A DNA stretch of 7,020 nt from Desulfarculaceae bacterium (GCA_021737205.1 JAIPEK010000116.1:1-7020); one strand, 5' to 3'. Shown: positions 1 to 6,365, numbered from the stretch's first letter. Notes: generated by a model from the letters alone, not told the origin. Program-made: numbers and translations.

Positions 1-510
1 ATGGAAACCGCCGGCCCCGTATATATTTCCATCGGCTCCAATATCGGGGACCGGGAGAGCAACCTTACCCGGGCGGCGGATGCGTTGGATCAATCCGAAT
101 CCGTCACCGTGACGGCCGTATCCCCGTTTTATATGACGGAACCCGTGGATTATACCGACCAGGACTGGTTCGTGAATGCGGTCCTCAAAGTTGAAACCGG
201 CCTTTTGCCCCGTGAGCTTCTGTCCCTTTTGAAAGGCATTGAGACGAAAATGGGCCGGCACGAAAAATCGGTCCGGTTCGGGCCACGGGTCATCGATCTG
301 GACATCGTGTATTATGCCGATCAGATATTGAAAGAGGAGGGGCTCGAGATCCCTCACCCGAGAATGCACAAAAGGTATTTTGTATTACAGCCGCTTTGTG
401 ATATAGACAGGGATGTTCCGCACCCGGTATTTCAAAAAACACCGGATGAATTTTTACGTGAAATGAATGACAAAGAGAATCAGAAAATTATACCGTTGAG
501 GGAGGAATGA
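1..510 (+). CDS. folK: 2-amino-4-hydroxy-6-hydroxymethyldihydropteridine diphosphokinase (HPPK)
   Basis: Cytoplasmic folate-pathway enzyme that transfers pyrophosphate from ATP to 6-hydroxymethyl-7,8-dihydropterin, the step before dihydropteroate synthase. The 169-residue protein has the usual single-domain HPPK length. Seen in the sequence: the N-terminal strand and GSNIGD turn (residues 12-17), the FYMTEP segment (43-48), N59, and the family signature around residues 92-103 (RFGPRVIDLDIV), whose D99 and D101 correspond to the two Mg-binding aspartates. The conserved PHPRMHKRYFVLQPL block follows at 118-132. The ATG is the first base of the window, so an upstream start cannot be excluded, but family members begin just before the VYISIGSN strand, so this start fits. 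The stop lies one base before the next gene's start, indicating co-transcription with the transaldolase. Identification is secure; the start is less so. Confidence 0.95.
   Translation: METAGPVYISIGSNIGDRESNLTRAADALDQSESVTVTAVSPFYMTEPVDYTDQDWFVNAVLKVETGLLPRELLSLLKGIETKMGRHEKSVRFGPRVIDLDIVYYADQILKEEGLEIPHPRMHKRYFVLQPLCDIDRDVPHPVFQKTPDEFLREMNDKENQKIIPLREE
501..505 (+). promoter_or_regulatory. Shine-Dalgarno GGAGG that fixes the TTG start of the transaldolase
   Basis: GGAGG lies inside the last codons of folK, six bases before the TTG at 512. An ATG at 507 is too close to it and is followed by a stop after one codon, so the TTG is the better start. The placement implies translational coupling with folK. 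Confidence 0.7.
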
Positions 511-511
511 A

Positions 512-1153
512 TTGAAGTTTTTTATAGATACCGCAAATATCGAAGAGATCAAGGATGCCAACAGCATGGGGATGGTGGACGGCGTCACCACCAACCCGTC
601 CCTGATCGCAAAGGAAGAGGGCGAGTTTCTTGATATCATAAAAGAGATTGCCGGCATCGTCAAAGGTCCGGTGAGTGCCGAGGTGATCAGCCTGGATTAT
701 GAAGGGATGATCGGCGAGGCCCGGGAACTTGCGAAAATCAGTGACAACATTGCGGTAAAAATTCCCATGACCACCGAGGGACTGAAAGCGGTAAAGACCC
801 TTTCCATGGAAGGAATACAGACCAATGTAACCCTGGTGTTTTCTGCATTGCAGGCCCTGATGGCTGCCAAGGCCGGGGCATCCTACGTAAGTCCGTTTGT
901 GGGAAGGCTCGATGATCTGGCCGAAAACGGGATGGATCTGGTGGAGGACATCGTTCAGATTTACCAGAATTACGGGTTCAGCACCGAGGTGATCGTGGCA
1001 AGTGTGAGAAGCGCTCTCCATGTCAAGACAACGGCCATGATCGGGGCGGATATCGCCACAATTCCCTATAAAGTCCTGAACAAGCTTGCCTCCCACCACA
1101 TGACGGACAAGGGTATTGATGCGTTCATGAAAGACTGGGAGAAAAAGGCGTAA
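512..1153 (+). CDS. Small transaldolase of the FSA/TalC/MipB family
   Basis: Class I aldolase-fold enzyme of the pentose phosphate pathway, moving a dihydroxyacetone unit between sugar phosphates through a lysine Schiff base. The 213-residue length is typical of the short subfamily. Seen: N-terminal FIDTANI (4-10), GVTTNPSLI (24-32), the Schiff-base lysine K83 in AVKIPMT, TNVTLVFS (104-111) and YVSPFVGRLDD (125-135). In E. coli fructose-6-phosphate aldolase (FSA) two discriminating positions are Gln and Tyr; here they are E57 (SAEV) and F129 (SPFV), as in true transaldolases, so transaldolase rather than F6P aldolase activity is predicted. It starts with TTG, supported by GGAGG at 501-505, one base after the folK stop. 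Family assignment is secure; the exact activity is inferred from those two residues. Confidence 0.93.
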   Translation: MKFFIDTANIEEIKDANSMGMVDGVTTNPSLIAKEEGEFLDIIKEIAGIVKGPVSAEVISLDYEGMIGEARELAKISDNIAVKIPMTTEGLKAVKTLSMEGIQTNVTLVFSALQALMAAKAGASYVSPFVGRLDDLAENGMDLVEDIVQIYQNYGFSTEVIVASVRSALHVKTTAMIGADIATIPYKVLNKLASHHMTDKGIDAFMKDWEKKA

Positions 1154-1207
1154 CAAAATACCGGTGTTTTCAGGTGTAACGGAATAAAGAAACAGGGACC
1201 CAAAATC

Positions 1208-1774
1208 ATGTCTTTTCCAAAAAAGATCAAGGATGCCGCACTCAACCCCAACTTCATGACGGTCTCGAGGGTTCTGGCCGTTCCAGTGCTGATCGTGCTG
1301 CTCATGTTTGAAACAAGAATAACCACGTTTCTGGCAAGCCTCCTGTTTGCCGCCGCTTCCATAACCGATTATTTTGACGGTTATATCGCCCGCAAGTACG
1401 AGCTTGTCTCCACCCTGGGCAAGATGCTGGATCCCCTGGCGGATAAGCTTTTGATTTCAACCGCTTTTGTGATGCTGGTGGAGCTCGGATTCATGCCCGG
1501 CTGGATAGCCTGTGTGATCATCGGAAGGGAGATTGCCGTGACCGGGCTGAGGAGCATCATGGTCGAGCACGGGCAGGATGCGGCCGCCAGCATGCTCGGA
1601 AAGCTCAAGACCGGGTTCCAGATTGCCGCTGTTATTCCGTTACTCCTTCATTACAGCTATCTGGGCATCAATTTCAGTGGTATAGGAACGGTGCTGCTGT
1701 ATGGCGCCCTGATTTTCACCCTCTGGTCCGGTGTGGATTATTTCATGCAGTCCAAAAAAATTCTGGGATTTTAA
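1208..1774 (+). CDS. pgsA: CDP-diacylglycerol-glycerol-3-phosphate 3-phosphatidyltransferase
   Basis: Inner-membrane enzyme that makes phosphatidylglycerophosphate from CDP-diacylglycerol and glycerol-3-phosphate, the committed step to phosphatidylglycerol and cardiolipin. The 188-residue protein has the complete CDP-alcohol phosphatidyltransferase motif D(x2)DG(x2)AR(x8)G(x3)D(x3)D: D54, D57, G58, A61, R62, G71, D75 and D79. N-terminal PNFMTVSR (14-21) and GREIAVTGLRSI (106-117) are also typical of PgsA rather than of other members of the superfamily. Several hydrophobic membrane segments are evident (about 22-36, 40-53, 82-106, 137-150, 160-176). AGGGA at 1194-1198, nine bases before the ATG, serves as ribosome binding site. 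It lies 54 bp after the transaldolase and is probably in the same operon; two tRNA genes follow, the same order as in E. coli. Confidence 0.95.
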   Translation: MSFPKKIKDAALNPNFMTVSRVLAVPVLIVLLMFETRITTFLASLLFAAASITDYFDGYIARKYELVSTLGKMLDPLADKLLISTAFVMLVELGFMPGWIACVIIGREIAVTGLRSIMVEHGQDAAASMLGKLKTGFQIAAVIPLLLHYSYLGINFSGIGTVLLYGALIFTLWSGVDYFMQSKKILGF

Positions 1775-1783
1775 TTTTTCATA

Positions 1784-1812
1784 TTGACAAAGAAGTGGTG
1801 AACATATATACA
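1784..1812 (+). promoter_or_regulatory. Sigma70-like promoter for the tRNA-Gly/tRNA-Cys unit
   Basis: A perfect -35 box TTGACA (1784-1789) is separated by 17 bases from a -10 box TATACA (1807-1812, four of six matches, within an alternating TATATA run). Transcription would start near 1818-1820, about 20 bases before the mature tRNA-Gly end, giving a short 5' leader for processing. It begins just after the pgsA stop, so the tRNAs need not depend on read-through. Predicted from sequence only. Confidence 0.7.
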
Positions 1813-1838
1813 TTGTGCTTGTTTGAACGACAGACTGA

Positions 1839-1913
1839 GCGGGAATAACTCAGTGGTAGAGTGCGACCTTGCCAAGGTCGAAGTCGCGGGTTCAAATCCC
1901 GTTTCCCGCTCCA
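1839..1913 (+). tRNA. tRNA-Gly (anticodon GCC)
   Basis: A complete cloverleaf can be folded by eye. The acceptor GCGGGAA (1839-1845) pairs with TTCCCGC (1903-1909). The D stem is ACTC (1848-1851) with GAGT (1859-1862). The anticodon stem CGACC/GGTCG encloses loop TTGCCAA with GCC at 1871-1873. The T stem GCGGG/CCCGT (one G-U pair) encloses TTCAAAT. Discriminator T1910 is followed by an encoded CCA (1911-1913). It is 27 bp from tRNA-Cys and probably in one transcript with it. Confidence 0.97.
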
Positions 1914-1940
1914 TCTCCTCCCTGCACGTATCATCAATCA

Positions 1941-2015
1941 GGCGGCTTGGCCAAGTGGTAAGGCGACGGCCTGCAAAGCCGTTAATCTCCGGTTCGAGTC
2001 CGGAAGCCGCCTCCA
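1941..2015 (+). tRNA. tRNA-Cys (anticodon GCA)
   Basis: The acceptor GGCGGCT (1941-1947) pairs perfectly with AGCCGCC (2005-2011). The D stem is short (GCC/GGC). The anticodon stem ACGGC/GCCGT (1966-1970/1978-1982) encloses CTGCAAA with GCA at 1973-1975. The T stem TCCGG/CCGGA encloses TTCGAGT. Discriminator U73 (T2012), a known tRNA-Cys identity element, is followed by an encoded CCA (2013-2015). No tRNA follows it, although E. coli has tRNA-Leu in the next position. Confidence 0.97.
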
Positions 2016-2095
2016 TTCATTTGACGGAAAAATCAGACGTTTAACAAATTCAAAGTTCTTCTAAGCGGCCTGGCCTGTCAATATCTGAAATATTC

Positions 2096-2124
2096 TTGAC
2101 TTTTTGGGCCTGCCTTATTAATTT
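2096..2124 (+). promoter_or_regulatory. Candidate promoter for the kinase-phosphatase-FHA cassette
   Basis: A -35-like TTGACT (2096-2101) lies 17 bases from a weak -10-like TAATTT (2119-2124). The initiation site would be near 2131, leaving a leader of about 45 bases. The surrounding non-coding stretch 2016-2176 is AT-rich and holds nothing else clear: no terminator for the tRNA unit, no riboswitch and no small ORF with a good ribosome binding site. The -10 match is poor, so an alternative sigma factor or activator, or read-through from the tRNA promoter, is possible. Confidence 0.4.
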
Positions 2125-2176
2125 ACAATTTCAAATTTAACAACAGTTTTTAACCGTATAGCAGCGATTTCATTAT

Positions 2177-4063
2177 ATGACTCTGTTTCAGCCCGTACGT
2201 TTCGGTAAATATTATCTCCTGGACAAAATCGCCACAGGGGGCTGGGCCGAGTTGTACCAGGGCAAACTGACCGGGGTGGAAGGGTTTGAAAAACTGATCG
2301 CCATTAAGATGATCCTTCCCCATCTTGCCGGGGAAAAGGAATTGATCGACTGCTTTATCGTAGAGGCAAAGCTGGCGGCTCTTCTCAATCATAAAAACAT
2401 TGTCCAGATTTATGATTTCGGGAACATCGAAGGCAATTATTTTATTGCCATGCAGTACCTTTCAGGCAAGGATCTCAGGCAGGTCGTCAACAAGGCGGAA
2501 GTAAAAGAAAATGCTCTGGATCTGGAATACAGGCTGTACATCGTCTCCCTTATCTGTTCCGGGCTTGCCTATGCCCACAGCCTGAAAGATCTGAAAGGCA
2601 ATCCTCTCAATCTGATCCACCGGGATATTACTCCTCAGAATATTCTGATCACCTATGACGGCGAAGTCAAGATTGTGGATTTCGGCATCGCAAAAGCGGC
2701 AGCCCGGAGCACTCTGACACAGATCGGAACCATAAAGGGGAAAGTGGCCTACATGTCTCCTGAACAGGCGGACGGACGGCCCATCGACCATCGGTCGGAT
2801 GTATTTTCCACAGGGATTCTTCTGTACGAACTGGTGACCGGTCAGCGGATGTTTAAAGGGGATACCATGGAAATCCTGGCCAAGGTCAGGGAATGCCGGT
2901 TTGATTCACCCGAGTCCGTACATAATCTCCCGGAACAGGTGTACAACATTTTGAACAGGGCTCTGGAAAAGGAGCCGGACAGGCGGTATCAATCCTGCGG
3001 TGAGATGCTGGCTGATCTGGAAAAATGCATGGACGATCTTTCCATGCGGCCCCGGGCGAGCGGTCTGAGCCTGATCATGAGTACCCTTTTCAAAGAGGAG
3101 ATGATTGCGGAAGAGGCGGTCATGCAGCGGGGGGCTGATACGAATCCGGCTGCACATACGGAAAACATTCCGGCACCGGGTGATACGGCCGGGGAAACCG
3201 TTCTGCTGGATTCATCCGAAACCGATTTTTCCTCTGACAGCCCGGACAGGGAGGAGAGGCCTGCCAGGCGTTTTATACGGGAAATGCGCATCGGTACCTA
3301 TGCCGCCACCGCCGGGGTTCTGGTCATGATGTTGCTCCTGACGCTCACGGCCGTATTTACGGAAAAACCTGATGCACAGAATACCTCCACCCGGATCGTG
3401 GCAGAGAAAAAGGCGGATGCGAGTATAACATCGCAGAAAGGGCGGGCGGATATGTCCAACGGTTCCGTTTTTACCGAAAACGAGGTTCAAAAAGCCATGG
3501 ACGTACTTAAACTGGGAAAAGTCGAAGAAGCTGCGCACCTTTTTGAAAAAGCCCTTGCAGAGGACCCGGCCCTTCAGAATAAGATTTCCGAATATTATCT
3601 CAAGGCTCTGAAGGCACTCGCTTCCGAATATCCAAACAACCCGGAAAAAGTCAAACCATATTTTATGGATGCCGTCCGGCTGGGACTTGACAATGTGCAA
3701 ACCCGTTTTCAGCTCGGCCTTCTTTTTATCCGTCTGAAAGAGTTCGACCGCGCCGTGGATGCGTATAAAAATGTGACCGAGCTCAACGGGGGGTCTCATT
3801 CCGCTTTTTTCAATATGGGGTATGCATACGCCCGGATGAAAAAGTATGAAAAGGCGGAAAAGATGTATGCCCGTGCAGCGGACCTCGACCCTTCCTATAA
3901 GGATCAGGCCCTCTACAATCTTGCGGTTATGCAGTATTTTCAGAAGAAAAACAAATCGGCTGTCCATAATCTGAAAAAGGCCCTTGCAATCAATCCGGAC
4001 AATGAAAAAGCAAAACGCCATCTGGAGATGCTTGTGCAAAAAAAGGGGAAAAACGGGGCATGA
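2177..4063 (+). CDS. Membrane-anchored Hanks-type Ser/Thr protein kinase with C-terminal TPR domain
   Basis: Transmembrane signalling kinase of 628 residues. The N-terminal kinase domain (about 11-285) shows a glycine loop ATGGWAELY (19-27), ATP lysine K44 (IAIK), C-helix E63, catalytic HRD (148-150) with N155, DFG (168-170), activation-loop T181 and T185, and SPE (194-196) in place of APE. The usual lysine two residues after the HRD Asp is T152, as in many bacterial kinases with HRDxS/T. A polar juxtamembrane linker (about 290-372) contains ETVLLD at T341. One membrane helix (about 374-395) is followed by a TPR-type helical region (about 434-618), clearest at 507-540, 541-574 and 577-610. 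Basic residues before the helix put the kinase in the cytoplasm and the TPRs outside it. An in-frame stop at 2159 makes ATG 2177 the only ATG start, yet no Shine-Dalgarno is visible. Its stop overlaps the lipoprotein start by ATGA. Substrates are unknown; the adjacent FHA protein is the obvious candidate. Confidence 0.93.
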   Translation: MTLFQPVRFGKYYLLDKIATGGWAELYQGKLTGVEGFEKLIAIKMILPHLAGEKELIDCFIVEAKLAALLNHKNIVQIYDFGNIEGNYFIAMQYLSGKDLRQVVNKAEVKENALDLEYRLYIVSLICSGLAYAHSLKDLKGNPLNLIHRDITPQNILITYDGEVKIVDFGIAKAAARSTLTQIGTIKGKVAYMSPEQADGRPIDHRSDVFSTGILLYELVTGQRMFKGDTMEILAKVRECRFDSPESVHNLPEQVYNILNRALEKEPDRRYQSCGEMLADLEKCMDDLSMRPRASGLSLIMSTLFKEEMIAEEAVMQRGADTNPAAHTENIPAPGDTAGETVLLDSSETDFSSDSPDREERPARRFIREMRIGTYAATAGVLVMMLLLTLTAVFTEKPDAQNTSTRIVAEKKADASITSQKGRADMSNGSVFTENEVQKAMDVLKLGKVEEAAHLFEKALAEDPALQNKISEYYLKALKALASEYPNNPEKVKPYFMDAVRLGLDNVQTRFQLGLLFIRLKEFDRAVDAYKNVTELNGGSHSAFFNMGYAYARMKKYEKAEKMYARAADLDPSYKDQALYNLAVMQYFQKKNKSAVHNLKKALAINPDNEKAKRHLEMLVQKKGKNGA

Positions 4064-4704
4064 TCGGTAACCGCTTTTTTCGCACGGCGATTTTCTTTTT
4101 CTGTCTGCTGAGTCTTTTGCTCAACAGTGGTTGTGTGACGGAATTCCGCAAGATCAAGAACTGGGAGCGTTTTCCATGGAACGAAAAGTCTGAAGCATCC
4201 GCCCGGAAGGAAAAACCACCGGAAAGCTCGGTTGAAAAGGAGGAAAACAAACCGGAGTTTCTGGTGCACCTGATCCGGTGGAAGGGGGAAACCCTGTCAA
4301 TTATCGCCAAGTGGTATATTGGCCGTATTGATGACTGGAAACCTCTGGCAGACCTCAATCCCGAACTTGATCCCCACAATCTTCAGAAGGGAGAAAAAGT
4401 CAGAATCCCCGTTGAAAAGCTGAAAACCTCCATTCCCATGCCCAAAGATTTTATCGGTTCATTTGCCGGAAAACCGGAGGCTTCTGAAAAACCGAAACCG
4501 ATGGCGGACGAAAACAAAGCCGCTGAAACCGAAAAAGAAAACAAGCCGAAAAAAGAACCGCCCGGTGAAACAGGTAATAACAGCCCGGCCGGGGAAACCA
4601 AGGGAGACGAATCCCCTGATAAACCGGTGGGTGACGAAGCCACCGATGAAACAGCGGATCAAGAGCCTGATCTTTTCGGGCCTAAAGAACTGAACAGGGA
4701 ATGA
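4060..4704 (+). CDS. LysM-domain lipoprotein
   Basis: Predicted secreted lipoprotein of 214 residues, function unknown. A short basic N-terminus, a hydrophobic stretch (about 9-21) and LLNSGC ending in C25 form a signal peptide with lipobox; Asn at -3 is not the usual Leu, so lipidation is likely but not certain. After a charged spacer comes one LysM module (about 68-117) with GETLSIIAKWY, DWKPLADLNPELDP and LQKGEKVRIP; LysM modules bind peptidoglycan or other GlcNAc polymers. Residues about 138-214 are low complexity, rich in Lys, Glu, Pro, Asp and Gly, and probably disordered. The ATG overlaps the kinase stop, with AAGGGG at 4043-4048 as ribosome binding site, and its own stop overlaps the phosphatase start, so it sits inside a coupled phospho-signalling operon. 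It may connect the kinase's external TPR domain to the cell wall; that is inference. Confidence 0.85.
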   Translation: MIGNRFFRTAIFFFCLLSLLLNSGCVTEFRKIKNWERFPWNEKSEASARKEKPPESSVEKEENKPEFLVHLIRWKGETLSIIAKWYIGRIDDWKPLADLNPELDPHNLQKGEKVRIPVEKLKTSIPMPKDFIGSFAGKPEASEKPKPMADENKAAETEKENKPKKEPPGETGNNSPAGETKGDESPDKPVGDEATDETADQEPDLFGPKELNRE

Positions 4705-5579
4705 GCACGCATAACACCGGCACCATATCCCGAACCGGCCTTTCCGCCATGCCGGAATCAGAATATGAGGTTTTCGGAAAAACCCATATCGGGAAAAAGA
4801 GGCGGGTGAATCAGGATACTTTTCTTCTGGATCCAAAGATCGGATTGTTCCTTGTGGCGGATGGAATGGGAGGACACAAAGCCGGTGATACGGCAAGTCT
4901 CCTGGCTGCCGAAGGAATCCGTACATGCTTTGAAAACGCGCTGCAGGATATGCACAATTTCCTGGCGGATGACGCATATGAGGAAAATTCGTCCTTTGCT
5001 GCCAATGTCTTGAAAATCGCTTTGAAAAGGACGAACGAACGGGTCAGGGCCAAAGGAGAGAGTGCGGCGGAATATCATGGAATGGGGTCGACCCTTGCCG
5101 CCGTGTGTCTGTCTGACAGGCAGATCACCTGTGCCAATGTGGGAGACAGCCCGATATACCTGGTCCAGGCCGGGCGGGTGTTTCCACTTTTTATGCCCCA
5201 TACCGTGGAAGAGGAAGCGCATCTTCCGGAGAATCCCGAGGGACGCCGGCTGGCACGGAAATACCCCGGCATGTTGACAAGGGCCATAGGAGGGGATAAA
5301 ACAGTGGAGCCGTACATTTGCGAAATTCCCGTCAGCAGAGGGGACAGTTTTGTTTTATGTACGGACGGGCTTTCCGGGACGGTGGGCAAAAATGAAATTG
5401 TGCGGATCGTGCGGACATTTTCTGCAAAAGAGGCATGTTCGGCTTTGATCGATCTGGCCAATGAGCGGGGGGGAGCGGACAATATTACGGCGGTGGTGCT
5501 GAATATTGAAAAAAAGAAGTTTCATTTTTTGCCGAAACGGTGGTTTCCGTTTCAACGCAGACTGAAAACCGATAAATAA
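4701..5579 (+). CDS. PP2C-family (PPM) protein Ser/Thr phosphatase
   Basis: Cytoplasmic metal-dependent phosphatase, expected to reverse phosphorylation by the kinase encoded two genes upstream. All core PPM motifs are visible in the 292 residues: R34 and NQD with D39, VADGMGGH (52-59, metal-binding D54), GMGSTLAA (127-134), NVGDSPIYL (146-154), LTRAIGG (192-198), CTDGLSG (220-226, D222) and GGADNITAVVL (257-267, D260). The usual GDSR is GDSP here (P151), and the DH(T/S) motif is P166-H167-T, both departures from consensus outside the metal ligands. After the domain there is a basic aromatic tail (about 271-289, KKKFHFLPKRWFPFQRR), possibly a membrane-surface anchor. The start at 4701 is chosen for its ATGA overlap with the lipoprotein; M17 (4749) is the alternative, and neither has a convincing ribosome binding site. 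Confidence 0.94.
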   Translation: MSTHNTGTISRTGLSAMPESEYEVFGKTHIGKKRRVNQDTFLLDPKIGLFLVADGMGGHKAGDTASLLAAEGIRTCFENALQDMHNFLADDAYEENSSFAANVLKIALKRTNERVRAKGESAAEYHGMGSTLAAVCLSDRQITCANVGDSPIYLVQAGRVFPLFMPHTVEEEAHLPENPEGRRLARKYPGMLTRAIGGDKTVEPYICEIPVSRGDSFVLCTDGLSGTVGKNEIVRIVRTFSAKEACSALIDLANERGGADNITAVVLNIEKKKFHFLPKRWFPFQRRLKTDK

Positions 5580-5585
5580 GATGGG

Positions 5586-6341
5586 ATGAAGGGCATGATA
5601 AGATTATTGCTTGTATTTGAAGGGGAAGTGCAAAAGGAATTGACGCTCAGCAAGGGACAGGGTGTGAACATCGGGCGTAAATCGACAAATGAAATCGTGA
5701 TTGACAATGCCACCGTTTCCGGTAAACATGCGGAAGTGCAGTGCCTTGAAAAAGGGATACTGCTGACTGATCTGGACAGCAAGAACGGAACGTTTGTCAA
5801 CCGGACCCGTATCCATGATGCGTACTGGCTTCAGAAAGGGGATGTGGTGGCCATCGGGAAACATCAGATCGTGGTGCCCAAAGATCAGAAAGACAGGTCC
5901 GAGCCGGTGGAACTGGACTCGGATACGGACAAAACCATTATACTGGATACAAGAAATTACAATTCGGCGGCAAAAAAGAAAGCTGCGGAACAATCAGAAA
6001 GTGTGGGCGCCCGGGATGCCATGGAGGGGATTCTGTATTTCATTGCCGGCGGAAACGGAGAAGTCCGGCTGGACCGGAATATTGTTCAAATCGGTAAAGA
6101 CGGGGGAAACGATATCGAGGTCAAGGGATGGGCCGTGGGAGCCACCGCGTTTACCATCGCCAGAAGACCGGACGGTTACTACCTCAACTACATCAAAAGT
6201 CTGGCCAAACCCCGAGTGAACAACAAAAAAGTCAAAAGTTCGGTAAAGCTGAATAACTTCGACCGGATCAAGCTCGGAGGCACGGTGCTTGAATTTCACT
6301 GCAAGGCGTCGCATCCTTATTCCATCGGAAAAAGCGGTTAG
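5586..6341 (+). CDS. Protein with one canonical and one degenerate FHA domain
   Basis: Cytoplasmic phosphothreonine-binding protein of 251 residues with no signal peptide or membrane helix. The N-terminal FHA domain (about 5-97) has the binding residues of the family: IGR (29-31), S45 and H48 in VSGKH, and N67-G68-T69 in SKNGTF. The linker (about 98-145) includes DKTIILD with T117, a plausible phospho-acceptor. A second FHA-like fold (about 148-238) keeps spacing and strands such as VQIGKDGGNDIEV and NFDRIKLGGTVLEF but has lost the phosphate ligands: R becomes K171, SxxH becomes GATAF, and NG is absent. It probably serves in protein contacts. The gene starts 6 bp after the phosphatase; a second in-frame ATG at 5595 is possible and neither start has a clean ribosome binding site. 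It is the presumed reader, and possibly a substrate, of the upstream kinase. Confidence 0.9.
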   Translation: MKGMIRLLLVFEGEVQKELTLSKGQGVNIGRKSTNEIVIDNATVSGKHAEVQCLEKGILLTDLDSKNGTFVNRTRIHDAYWLQKGDVVAIGKHQIVVPKDQKDRSEPVELDSDTDKTIILDTRNYNSAAKKKAAEQSESVGARDAMEGILYFIAGGNGEVRLDRNIVQIGKDGGNDIEVKGWAVGATAFTIARRPDGYYLNYIKSLAKPRVNNKKVKSSVKLNNFDRIKLGGTVLEFHCKASHPYSIGKSG

Positions 6342-6365
6342 GTCAGGCCGTCTGCCTTAGAGCCC

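Noticed and set aside
488..1156. Open frame of 222 codons antisense to the transaldolase
   Set aside because: It exactly shadows a strongly conserved enzyme gene, has no recognisable domain and no ribosome binding site.
1823..2064. Short open frames across the tRNA genes on both strands
   Set aside because: They are translations of the tRNA sequences and have no ribosome binding site or protein-like composition.
2080..2094. Inverted repeat AATAT-ctgaa-ATATT upstream of the kinase promoter
   Set aside because: A five-pair all-AT stem in AT-rich DNA is expected by chance; no second copy supports an operator.
2127..2137. Palindrome AATTT-c-AAATT in the kinase leader as an operator
   Set aside because: Short, AT-only and unique in the window; no evidence for a regulator.
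2016..2176. Possible remnant of the tRNA-Leu that follows tRNA-Cys in E. coli
   Set aside because: No acceptor, T-arm or anticodon-like segment could be recognised in this stretch.
3212..4039. Long open frame (275 codons) antisense to the kinase C-terminal half
   Set aside because: It is the shadow of the TPR-coding sequence, with no start signal and no recognisable domain; the plus-strand frame has clear TPR motifs.
2177..6341. Type VI secretion regulatory set (PpkA/PppA/Fha)
   Set aside because: The kinase, phosphatase and FHA classes match in kind, but no T6SS structural gene is present and the LysM lipoprotein and TPR-bearing kinase do not fit that pattern.
6345..6357. Small hairpin AGGC-loop-GCCT between the convergent genes, as a bidirectional terminator
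   Set aside because: Only four base pairs and no T tract on either strand.
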